A stretch of 10,221 nucleotides of DNA from Gemmatimonadota bacterium (GTDB lineage Bacteria; ARS69). Of this stretch, positions 1 to 6,027 are shown piece after piece (within the stretch, counting starts at the first letter, position 1; each line of letters opens with the position of its first letter). The DNA lies in contig JAGQIB010000040.1 in assembly GCA_020431545.1 (NCBI GenBank), positions 1 through 10,221 on the forward strand. Direction: 5' to 3'. The notes under the pieces are model-generated. The model was not told the origin of the DNA. It searched no databases and saw only the letters and a list, made by a program, of their open reading frames with translations. A program made the position numbers and the translations under genes.

Positions 1-452
1 ACGATCGTGGTGGTGCGGCCGTGGAAGTTGCCCGCGCACACCAGGATCTCGGCGCGATCCGCGGCGACGCCCTTCTTCTGGTAGCCCCACTTGCGCGCCA
101 TCTTGATCGCGGTCTCCACCGCCTCGGCGCCGGAGTTCATCAGCAGCGCCTTGTCGTAGCCGGTCATGTCGTGCAGGAGCTCGCACAGCGGACCGAACTG
201 GTCGTTGTGGAACGCGCGCGAGGTGAGCGTCACGCGCTCGGCCTGCTTCTTCAGCGCCGCGAGGATCTTCGGGTGACAATGCCCCTGGTTCACCGCGGAG
301 TAGGCGGCGAGCATGTCCATGTACTTATGGCCTTCCGGATCGTGCACCCAAACACCCGCGGCCTTCTCGATCACCACGGGAAGCGGATGGTAGTTGTGGG
401 CCGAGTACCGCTCCGCGAGATCGATGTAGCGGTCCGTCATCTGCGTCGACAT
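1..452 (-). CDS. rocD: Ornithine aminotransferase, N-terminal part (runs off left edge)
   Basis: Class III, fold-type I PLP aminotransferase that transfers the delta-amino group of ornithine to 2-oxoglutarate, giving glutamate-5-semialdehyde (arginine/ornithine catabolism, cytoplasm). Only the first 150 codons are in the window; the family is about 400 residues long. Visible landmarks are YSAHNYHPLPVV (residues 16-27), the LAAYSAVNQGHCHPKI stretch (48-63), the cofactor phosphate loop NSGAEAVETAIK (106-117) and GNFHGRTTTI (141-150), all close to ornithine aminotransferases and unlike most other class III members. The active-site lysine lies beyond the left edge. The ATG at 452 is chosen because a GGAGGA Shine-Dalgarno (complement of 456-461) sits 3 bases upstream. 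The gene is divergent from the acyltransferase at 788. No stop is visible because the gene leaves the window. The family call is firm; the exact substrate rests on the N-terminal third only. Confidence 0.9.
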   Translation of the reverse strand, partial: MSTQMTDRYIDLAERYSAHNYHPLPVVIEKAAGVWVHDPEGHKYMDMLAAYSAVNQGHCHPKILAALKKQAERVTLTSRAFHNDQFGPLCELLHDMTGYDKALLMNSGAEAVETAIKMARKWGYQKKGVAADRAEILVCAGNFHGRTTTI

Positions 453-677
453 AGGTCCTCCGGGTGGGTTTTCCGCTGTTTCGGCGGGTTCCGGGTTCGA
501 TCCGAGTGCTTTCGAGGGTACCAAAGGGCCGTCCCCGCGGAAAGGGACGCCCATTTCCGTCGAACCGCGGGCGCGCCGGGTCCGGGCCCCGCGAACGACG
601 CCGACCGGGGAGTCGGTCTCTCGGATCCGGCGGCCAAGGGAGACGGGGCGCGCCGACGCCGCCGGCCCGGACGATGC

Positions 678-698
678 TCCGGAGGCGTGTCCGGAGGC
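678..698. repeat. Direct repeat TCCGGAGGC x2, 3-base spacer
   Basis: TCCGGAGGC occurs at 678-686 and again at 690-698, separated by GTG, so the period is 12 bases. It lies 27 bases upstream of the putative -35 box of the acyltransferase promoter. Each copy contains the short palindrome TCCGGA. It could be an activator or operator site, or chance in GC-rich DNA. Confidence 0.35.
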
Positions 699-724
699 CG
701 GGCGCGGCCCCTCCCGAGGCGACG

Positions 725-754
725 TTGCCAGACCCCGGAGTCCCCCCGTATGCT
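725..754 (+). promoter_or_regulatory. Putative sigma-70-type promoter of the acyltransferase operon
   Basis: TTGCCA (725-730, 5 of 6 to TTGACA), an 18-base spacer, then TATGCT (749-754, 4 of 6 to TATAAT). Transcription would start near 761, leaving a leader of about 27 bases that holds the Shine-Dalgarno at 774-781. The position fits the GTG start at 788 and argues against any longer upstream reading frame. Confidence 0.45.
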
Positions 755-773
755 GGACCGTCACTTTGCACCC

Positions 774-781
774 GGGAGGGG
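774..781 (+). promoter_or_regulatory. Shine-Dalgarno that fixes the acyltransferase start
   Basis: GGGAGGGG ends 6 bases before the GTG at 788. The open frame continues upstream to an ATG at 464, but the extra 108 codons are low-complexity and show no family homology I recognise. This site and the promoter at 725-754 place the true start at 788. Confidence 0.7.
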
Positions 782-787
782 ATCCGA

Positions 788-1393
788 GTGGGCGAAGACG
801 TCTTCGTGCACGCGAAAGGCATGTGCGAGTCCGAACAGATCGGGGCCGGGAGTCGCATCTGGGCCCATGCCCACGTGATGAAAGGGGCCGTGGTCGGGCG
901 CGGCTGCAACATCGGCGAGGGTTCGTTCGTGGAGTCGGGCGCGGTGCTCGGGAACTTCTGCACCGTGAAGAACGGCGTCTCCGTCTGGGACAAGGTCACC
1001 TGCGAGGACTACGTGTTCCTCGGACCGGACGCCTGCTTCACGAACGACTTCCTGCCGCGGGCCGCCTTCAAGAAGGACCCCGAGACGGAGTTCAAGTCGA
1101 CGCGGATCCGCGAGGGCGCGTCCATCGGGGCGAACGCCACGATCGTGTGCGGAGTCACGATCGGCCGCCACGCGATGGTCGGCGCGGGGGCCGTGGTCAC
1201 GCGCGACGTGCCCGACTTCGCGCTCGTGGTCGGAAGCCCCGCGAAGCGGCTCGGCTGGGTCGGGCGCTACGGAACGCGACTCGCGTTCGGCGGCGACGGC
1301 CGGGCCACGTGCGAGAAGACCGGCGACGTCTACCGCCTCGCCGAGGATCGAGTGACGATCGAGAAGATGGGTATCCCGCCGACGCGCAAATAG
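788..1393 (+). CDS. WbpD/WlbB-type sugar N-acyltransferase (left-handed beta helix)
   Basis: A 201-residue hexapeptide-repeat acyltransferase. Isoleucine/valine-patterned hexapeptides (IGAGSRI, VVGRGCNIGEG, IREGASIGANATIVCGVTIG) run through residues 17-155 and are interrupted by a loop with FTNDFLPRA (84-92) and a charged KKDPETEFKSTRIREG stretch (95-110). This layout, followed by GAGAVVTRDVP, VVGSPAKRLGWV and a short C-terminal tail with C..TGDVYRL (175-184), matches enzymes that N-acetylate amino-sugar nucleotides such as UDP-2-acetamido-3-amino-glucuronate (WbpD, WlbB) in surface polysaccharide synthesis. Such enzymes usually form trimers and use acetyl-CoA. The exact substrate cannot be read from the sequence. 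The GTG start is supported by the Shine-Dalgarno 6 bases upstream. The next gene begins 17 bases after the stop, so the two are probably co-transcribed. The tail keeps one cysteine where relatives often have a C-P-x-x-G pattern. Confidence 0.85.
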   Translation: MGEDVFVHAKGMCESEQIGAGSRIWAHAHVMKGAVVGRGCNIGEGSFVESGAVLGNFCTVKNGVSVWDKVTCEDYVFLGPDACFTNDFLPRAAFKKDPETEFKSTRIREGASIGANATIVCGVTIGRHAMVGAGAVVTRDVPDFALVVGSPAKRLGWVGRYGTRLAFGGDGRATCEKTGDVYRLAEDRVTIEKMGIPPTRK

Positions 1394-1410
1394 ACGGGGA
1401 GGTGACGTCG

Positions 1411-2733
1411 ATGGAGGGGAGCACGCGATTGCACCCGGAACTGTCCGAGGTTTTCGCGAAGGCGCCCGCGAGCCGCCTGTCGCGCTACGCGGAGGCCGTC
1501 GAGGGATCGAGCATCCTGCGGATCGCCGGCGACATCCGCGAGATGGCCGCCCGCGGCGACCAGGTCCTGAATCTGACGGTCGGAGATTTCCGTCCGGACC
1601 AGTTCCCGGTGCCGGCGCGGTACCGCGGACTCATCGAGGAGGCGCTGGCGGCCGGGGAGACCAACTACCCGCCGGTCGCAGGGGTCCAGGATCTGCGCGC
1701 GGCGCTGCGCGACCACCTGCGACTCGATTTCGGGCTCGAGTATCCGCTGGAGTCGTTCTTCGTCGCCGGCGGGGCCCGTCCCCTGCTCTATTCCGCGTAC
1801 ATGGCGCTCGTGGATCCGGGAGACCTCGTGCTCTATCCGGTGCCGTCGTGGAACAACCACCACTACGTCCGGATGTCGGGCGGGCGCGGCGTGCCGCTCC
1901 CGGTCACGGCCGAAAAGAACTTCCACCTCGATCGCGACGACCTCGCGCCTTACCTGAAGCAGGCGCGGCTCCTGTGTCTGAACTCGCCGCTCAACCCCAC
2001 GGGCACGTGCATCAAGCGGGCGCCGCTCACGGGGATCTGCGAGGCGATCGTGGAGGAGAACGTCCGGCGTGCGAAGGCCGGCGAGACTCCGCTGTGGCTC
2101 GTCTACGATCAGGTCTATCACTCGCAGGTGTTCGGACGCGTCGAGCATCACACGCCGGTCGGCCTGGTGCCCGAGATCGCCCCCTGGACCGTGCTGCTCG
2201 ATGCGGTGAGCAAGGGTTTCTGCGGTACCGGTCTCCGCGTGGGCTGGGCGACGGCCGCGCCGAAGCTCATCGCGAAGATGGCCGAGCTCGCCGGACACTA
2301 CGGCGCGTGGGCGCCACGTCCCGAACAGGTCGCCCTCGCGCGGTTCCTGCGCGACCGCGACGCGGTTCACGCGCACCGTCGCTGGATGATCGAGGCGCTC
2401 GAGGCGCGACTCGGACTCATCCACGAGTCGCTCGTGGAGATGCAGGCGGCCGGGCTTCCGGTGGACTTCGTGGAGCCGCAGGGCGCGATCTACCTCTCGG
2501 TGCGGTTCGACCTCGCCGGCAAGACGGTGGCGGGACGCACGATCCGCTCGAACGAGGATCTGCGTCAGGCGCTGCTGTTCGGCGCGGGCTTCGCCGTCGT
2601 GCCGTTCGAAGCGTTCGGGCTCGAGGGTCCGGCGGGCGACGGCTGGGTGCGCGTGTCCGTCGGCGCGGTGAGCGTGGACGAGATCCGCGAGGGCATGGCG
2701 CGCGTGCGGAAGCTGCTGGAAGAGGCGAAGTAG
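1411..2733 (+). CDS. Class I/II PLP aminotransferase (aspartate-aminotransferase-like)
   Basis: A 440-residue fold-type I aminotransferase, near the family's usual 390-440. Recognised residues are NSPLNPTG (191-198, with Asn195), Asp233 and Tyr236 in LVYDQVYHS (cofactor ring contacts), Lys268 in AVSKGF (Schiff base with PLP), Arg276 in GLRVGWA (phosphate) and Arg414 in WVRVSVGAV (substrate carboxylate). The N-terminal half has NLTVGDFRPDQFPVP and the TNYPPVAGVQDLRAAL segment expected of the class. The substrate is not assignable: aspartate, another amino acid or an unusual keto acid are all possible. The ATG at 1411 has GGGGAGG 8 bases upstream (1396-1402). The same frame is open back to 766, but there it is a shadow of the acyltransferase in another frame. 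The gene follows the WbpD-like gene by 17 bases, which suggests a linked role, although sugar aminotransferases usually belong to the DegT family instead. Confidence 0.9.
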   Translation: MEGSTRLHPELSEVFAKAPASRLSRYAEAVEGSSILRIAGDIREMAARGDQVLNLTVGDFRPDQFPVPARYRGLIEEALAAGETNYPPVAGVQDLRAALRDHLRLDFGLEYPLESFFVAGGARPLLYSAYMALVDPGDLVLYPVPSWNNHHYVRMSGGRGVPLPVTAEKNFHLDRDDLAPYLKQARLLCLNSPLNPTGTCIKRAPLTGICEAIVEENVRRAKAGETPLWLVYDQVYHSQVFGRVEHHTPVGLVPEIAPWTVLLDAVSKGFCGTGLRVGWATAAPKLIAKMAELAGHYGAWAPRPEQVALARFLRDRDAVHAHRRWMIEALEARLGLIHESLVEMQAAGLPVDFVEPQGAIYLSVRFDLAGKTVAGRTIRSNEDLRQALLFGAGFAVVPFEAFGLEGPAGDGWVRVSVGAVSVDEIREGMARVRKLLEEAK

Positions 2734-2748
2734 GGCACTCGGGCACTC
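2733..2748. repeat. Perfect tandem 8-mer GGGCACTC x2
   Basis: GGGCACTC at 2733-2740 is followed at once by an identical copy at 2741-2748. The first base is the last base of the aminotransferase stop codon. It may be a simple replication-slippage duplication; no function is evident. Confidence 0.6.
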
Positions 2749-2753
2749 TCCGA

Positions 2754-2767
2754 TCGGTCGAGACCGA
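2754..2767 (+). terminator. Small hairpin after the aminotransferase operon
   Basis: TCGGTC (2754-2759) pairs with GACCGA (2762-2767) around two bases, in effect a 5-bp stem with a 4-base loop. It lies 21 bases past the aminotransferase stop. No T-tract follows, so a classic intrinsic terminator is unlikely. It could protect the 3' end or be chance. Confidence 0.2.
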
Positions 2768-2772
2768 GACTC

Positions 2773-2802
2773 TGGAGACGGCACGCGATTTCGAGTTACG
2801 CT
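2773..2802 (+). promoter_or_regulatory. Weak promoter candidate for propeller gene A
   Basis: TGGAGA (2773-2778), an 18-base spacer and TACGCT (2797-2802) lie 28 bases ahead of the ATG at 2831. Both boxes are poor matches. The main support is that the distance to the start codon resembles that seen for the acyltransferase and propeller gene B. Confidence 0.25.
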
Positions 2803-2830
2803 GAGGTTCCTCGAGCTTGCGAGAGTCCCC

Positions 2831-5146
2831 ATGGATCGAAGCAGCGTTGCCACGATCGCGCTCGTCGCCCGACTCGCACTTGCGACACCCGCCGCCGCCG
2901 CGGATGGGAACTGGACGGGCGAGTTCTGGTCGGGAGGGATCGCGGGAGGCGTCAGCGACCTGATCGAGTTTCAGGGAGATCTTTACGCGATCGGTGCGTT
3001 CGAGCGCGCCGGGCCCGCCCGAAGTTCCGGGATCGCCCGCTGGGACGGCGCGGTGTGGCACCGCGTCGGAAACGGGAGCGCCTGTCCCGACGATGAATGC
3101 GGGTTCACGCGCGCCACGGTATTCGACGGCGATCTCGTCGTGGCCGGAAGCTTCGTGGAAGTCGGCGGAGTGCCGGCCGCGAACATCGCTCGATTCGACG
3201 GCGTGTCGTGGCATCCCCTCGGCGCCGGCTTCGACGATCGAGTGTCCGCGGTTCACGTGCACGATGGCGTCCTGTTCGCCGGCGGGCCGTTCACGGCCTC
3301 GGGGCCCGACTCGATCGCGCATCTCGGGCGCTGGAACGGAACGAGCTGGGAGCCGGTCGTCGACGTGGCCGGCAGCGACGTTCGCGCCATCGCGAGTCGG
3401 TTCGACCAGCTGGTGATCGCGGGGGATTTCGCGAGCGTCGACGGGCAACCGGCCGCGAACATCGCGATCCGACAATCCGATCAGTCCTGGGCATCTCTCG
3501 GCGCGGGCACGAACGGGCCCGTGAACACGCTCCTTCCCTACTCTTCCGTTCTCGTCGTCGGCGGCGACTTCTCCTCGGCCGGTGGCGGGGCCGCCGAGAA
3601 GGTCGCCTACTGGGAGCCCAGCGGCTGGGGTGCGATGTCCATCCCGGGTGCCGGCGCGGTGAGCGGGCTCTCGCGATCCTCCTCGGGCGGCATCCTCGCG
3701 ACGGGCGACTTCTCGAACGCGGACGTTCGATACGTCGCCCTCTGGAGCGGGTTCGGTTGGAGCCGGCTCGTCTCGACCGAGCAACCCGACGCCCCCTGCC
3801 GGACGTCCCGCGCCTGGCAGGGCGCGGACTACGTCGGCGGGAGCTTGGTGCTGGTCGGAGATCGCCCCGCCGCCGGCGTCGTGCGGTGGACGGGCGGGTC
3901 GTACGAACCGCTCGATCGCCACGGGCTCGAGGGCGAGGTACTCGCACTCTCCCCGTTCCGGGACGGACTGGCCCTGGGCGGCGGGAGCTTCACCGCGAAC
4001 GGGATCGAGACGAACGGTGTCGTCACGTGGAACGGCGCCGAGTTCTTCGTGCTCGGCGCCGGCCTCGACGACGACGTCTACGCTCTCGCGGAGACTCCGG
4101 AGGGCTTGATCGCCGGGGGCCTGTTCGAGTTCTCCGACTCCCAGCCACTTCGTCACGTCGCTCGGTGGGATGGAGACCGCTGGCACGCGATGGGTGAAGG
4201 ACTGGGCGCGGTCGTGCGCGCCCTTCTCTGGCACGACGGCGCCCTCTACGCGGGGGGCGACTTCCAACTCGGTCCGGACGCCTCCCGCGCCGCCCGTTGG
4301 GACGGCACGCAGTGGGTTCCGCTGGGCGCCGGCCCGAACAATCGCATCCGATGTCTCGCCAGCTACGGAGATCTCCTCGTCCTCGGGGGAGACTTCGTCA
4401 TTGCCGGCCGCGAGTTGGCTCCGCGGATCGTCGGGTGGAGCGGTCAGGGCTGGGTCCCTCTCGGACGCGGCCTCTCGTTCATTCCGAGCGCACTGACGAC
4501 GCGAGCTTCCGAACTCTGGGCCGCCGGATCGGAAACGGCGGTCTGGAACGGTTCGGACTGGCAACCCGGCCCGATGCCACCTCGCGCCGCCGCCAGTCTG
4601 GGCAGCCGCAACGGGGAGGTCGTTCTCGGACTCCTCTACGAGCCGCCCTCGGGGGACGGGACGCTCCGCGTTCTGGACGGCGACGCCTGGGAGCCCTGGC
4701 CCGCGCCGGTGGTCGGCGGTCCGGTTCGAGCAATCGCCGGCTTCGGCCAGGGGTTCGCGATCGGTGGCGGATTCCGAACGACGGGCGACGTCCACTCCGA
4801 GGCGGTCGCCCGGTGGGTGCCCTCGGAACTGGACCTGGAATCCCTCCCGCCGCCACGCGGCGGCGACGGCGCCGTTCGGATCCCGGGGAGCGACTCGAGC
4901 ATCGCGAGGAGCCAGCGCTACCGCGTTCTCGACCCGCTGCGGCTCGTGACCCGGTCCGACACGGCGGAGCTGTTCGACGTGTCCGGACGACGAGTCCGGT
5001 CCCTCTCGTCGTCGAACACGGAGCGTGCTGCGAGAGTGTTCCTCTGGGACGGACGGGCGGAAGACGGCTCGAATGTGCCGGCCGGCGTCTACTTCCTGCG
5101 CGCCGCCGATTCGGCTCGCGTCGTGAAGCTCGTCCTGGTCCGGTGA
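2831..5146 (+). CDS. Secreted double beta-propeller-like repeat protein A with FlgD-like C-terminal domain
   Basis: A 771-residue protein. Residues 1-24 form a Sec signal peptide (short basic start, VATIALVARLALA core, AAA cleavage site). Residues about 41-666 hold 14 repeats of 35-48 residues with the pattern V.AL....G.L..GG.F...G......A.WDG..W..LG.G, the type seen in Rax2/cortical-marker-like and T9SS-exported repeat proteins, expected to form propeller blades. Fourteen would fit two seven-bladed propellers (about 41-364 and 365-666). Repeats 12 and 13 are shortened. Residues about 697-771 (LFDVSGRRVR...FLWDGRAEDGSNVPAGVYFLR...KLVLVR) match the FlgD Ig-like/T9SS-type tail fold. Likely role: extracellular binding or surface protein; no enzyme motif seen. 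The ATG at 2831 gives a proper signal peptide, but its Shine-Dalgarno is weak. Its stop is 9 bases from that of the convergent gene C. Its close paralogue is gene B. Confidence 0.8.
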   Translation: MDRSSVATIALVARLALATPAAAADGNWTGEFWSGGIAGGVSDLIEFQGDLYAIGAFERAGPARSSGIARWDGAVWHRVGNGSACPDDECGFTRATVFDGDLVVAGSFVEVGGVPAANIARFDGVSWHPLGAGFDDRVSAVHVHDGVLFAGGPFTASGPDSIAHLGRWNGTSWEPVVDVAGSDVRAIASRFDQLVIAGDFASVDGQPAANIAIRQSDQSWASLGAGTNGPVNTLLPYSSVLVVGGDFSSAGGGAAEKVAYWEPSGWGAMSIPGAGAVSGLSRSSSGGILATGDFSNADVRYVALWSGFGWSRLVSTEQPDAPCRTSRAWQGADYVGGSLVLVGDRPAAGVVRWTGGSYEPLDRHGLEGEVLALSPFRDGLALGGGSFTANGIETNGVVTWNGAEFFVLGAGLDDDVYALAETPEGLIAGGLFEFSDSQPLRHVARWDGDRWHAMGEGLGAVVRALLWHDGALYAGGDFQLGPDASRAARWDGTQWVPLGAGPNNRIRCLASYGDLLVLGGDFVIAGRELAPRIVGWSGQGWVPLGRGLSFIPSALTTRASELWAAGSETAVWNGSDWQPGPMPPRAAASLGSRNGEVVLGLLYEPPSGDGTLRVLDGDAWEPWPAPVVGGPVRAIAGFGQGFAIGGGFRTTGDVHSEAVARWVPSELDLESLPPPRGGDGAVRIPGSDSSIARSQRYRVLDPLRLVTRSDTAELFDVSGRRVRSLSSSNTERAARVFLWDGRAEDGSNVPAGVYFLRAADSARVVKLVLVR

Positions 5147-5155
5147 TCGCGGGAC

Positions 5156-5902
5156 CTAGCGGAACATCGTTCGCAGTCGGCTCCAGCTCGTGGATTCGAC
5201 GGTCGGCGCATTCGTTCCCGAGGACGTGAGAACGAAGTCCCAGATCAGCTCGGCGCTGCAACCCGTTCCGTCCTGGAACTTGGCCCCCTGCGGGGGCGGG
5301 TAGCCACCGAAAGAGTACCTCGACCGAGCCTCCCGACCGAGGGGATAGCACGTACCGCACGCGGGCCCGGACCCGTCGGGACCCAATCCCGGATTCTCGG
5401 TCACGACTCCGCCCAGGTAGTCGACCTCCGGGCCCTCGACCCAGATCGAAACCTCTCCCGAGACGGGAACGTCCCACTCGATGAAGTTCCACCCCGCATC
5501 CGGAATGAAGTAGGACGACGCCAGCACGGAATCCGCCACGCCGCCGCTCACCGTGGCCACTCGGCCCACGCAGAACCCGCGCCCGAACAATCCGTAGGCA
5601 AAGAACGTCCACTGCCCCACGAGGGCATCGTAGTCGGCCGGGACTTCGAGGGTCGTCCCCACCACCTCCCGATCCCGGAACTCGAGCTGGTTCCAGTGCC
5701 AGACCCAACCGGTACACAGGTTGTAATAGGAGAGAGTCACCTGGGGGCCGTCGCGCCACGGATCGTCGGGGCGGGGGCGGATGCGCTGCGCCTCCAGGCC
5801 GCGGGCCGGCGTGCCCGTCCCGAGCGCGCCGAGCACCATCAGGGCGAGCGCCCCGACGCACCTTGCAGGACGAACCCATTCGCCGAACGTTTCGTATCGC
5901 AT
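5156..5902 (-). CDS. Small secreted cysteine-containing protein C (unnamed family)
   Basis: A 248-residue protein I cannot assign to a named family. The N-terminus is a Sec signal peptide (hydrophobic VGALALMVLGALG at about 16-28, likely cleaved near residue 34). The mature part opens with VTLSYYNLCTGWVW (55-68), then alternating hydrophobic and Gly/Trp/Tyr-rich segments suggesting beta strands, then GPDGSGPACGTCYP (174-187), SRYSF (194-198), DGTGC (211-215) and the C-terminus VESTSWSRLRTMFR. Cys63, 182, 185 and 215 are conserved in paralogue D; Cys111 is not. The four shared cysteines could make two disulfides, consistent with export. There is no catalytic motif. It is convergent with propeller A and divergent from propeller B. 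The start at 5902 gives a complete signal peptide; the possible -10 box ends only 8 bases before it, so the message may be leaderless. Confidence 0.75.
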   Translation of the reverse strand: MRYETFGEWVRPARCVGALALMVLGALGTGTPARGLEAQRIRPRPDDPWRDGPQVTLSYYNLCTGWVWHWNQLEFRDREVVGTTLEVPADYDALVGQWTFFAYGLFGRGFCVGRVATVSGGVADSVLASSYFIPDAGWNFIEWDVPVSGEVSIWVEGPEVDYLGGVVTENPGLGPDGSGPACGTCYPLGREARSRYSFGGYPPPQGAKFQDGTGCSAELIWDFVLTSSGTNAPTVESTSWSRLRTMFR

Positions 5903-5910
5903 GACCTCAG

Positions 5911-5938
5911 GCTATCGCGGCGAGACGGGTCAGAGCAA
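5911..5938 (-). promoter_or_regulatory. Candidate promoter of small protein C
   Basis: On the minus strand TTGCTC (complement of 5933-5938), a 16-base spacer and GATAGC (complement of 5911-5916) stand 8 bases upstream of the ATG at 5902. The -10 box matches TATAAT at 3 of 6 only. A start site 6-8 bases downstream would fall at or next to the ATG, leaving little or no leader. TGAGGT just before the ATG is too close to be a normal Shine-Dalgarno. Confidence 0.3.
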
Positions 5939-5985
5939 GGCGTGGGGCACGCGGATCCGTTCGCGCATCCGGGAAGGAATCCCGC

Positions 5986-5991
5986 TATACT
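5986..5991 (+). promoter_or_regulatory. -10 box candidate for propeller gene B
   Basis: TATACT (5 of 6 to TATAAT) lies 36 bases ahead of the GTG at 6028, leaving a leader of about 30 bases with GGAGGG at 6019-6024. No good -35 hexamer is seen at a 16-19 base spacing, so expression may need an activator or another sigma factor. The 125-base region 5903-6027 serves both this gene and the divergent gene C. Confidence 0.4.
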
Positions 5992-6027
5992 CCGTCCATC
6001 CCCCCGGTCCTCACCCACGGAGGGCCC

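Larger units (their letters stand above)
453..787. other. 335-base divergent intergenic region
   Basis: This region separates rocD (minus) from the acyltransferase operon (plus). Seen in it are the rocD Shine-Dalgarno at 456-461, a small stem CCGAC/GTCGG (601-605 with 612-616, six-base loop), a perfect direct repeat of TCCGGAGGC at 678-686 and 690-698, a promoter-like pair at 725-754 and a strong Shine-Dalgarno at 774-781. Open frames cross it on both strands, but their translations are low-complexity Arg/Pro/Gly-rich shadows typical of high-GC DNA. I see no credible gene in it, and no convincing promoter for rocD. Confidence 0.6.
2831..5902. repeat. Duplicated two-gene module, copy 1
   Basis: Propeller gene A (plus) and small secreted gene C (minus) form a convergent pair. 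The same pair, in the same order and orientation, recurs at 6028-9147. The copies are of nearly equal length (3072 and 3120 bases), and both proteins are homologous over their full length. The divergence, roughly half the residues by eye, shows an old duplication and not an assembly artefact. Confidence 0.8.

Noticed and set aside
601..616. Stem CCGAC/GTCGG as a terminator
   Set aside because: A short 5-bp stem with no T-tract, placed upstream of both divergent genes where no transcript is expected to end.
464..787. Upstream extension of the acyltransferase frame
   Set aside because: The extra 108 codons are low-complexity, and a promoter-like pair and a strong Shine-Dalgarno fall inside them, pointing to the GTG at 788.
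766..1410. Upstream extension of the aminotransferase frame
   Set aside because: It overlaps the real acyltransferase in another frame and is Arg-rich; the ATG at 1411 has a good Shine-Dalgarno.
1330..2853. 507-codon minus-strand frame antisense to the aminotransferase
   Set aside because: The plus-strand frame contains all expected PLP-enzyme residues; the antisense product shows nothing recognisable.
2417..4795. Very long minus-strand open frame (792 codons) antisense to the aminotransferase end and propeller gene A
   Set aside because: The translation is Arg/Pro/Gly-rich without domain patterns or a signal peptide, while the plus-strand protein has clear repeats. It is a codon-bias shadow of high-GC coding DNA.
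2951..4829. Repeated DNA patterns resembling a repeat array or CRISPR
   Set aside because: The repeats are coding-level blades of 35-48 residues, degenerate at the DNA level, with no constant repeat and variable spacer structure.
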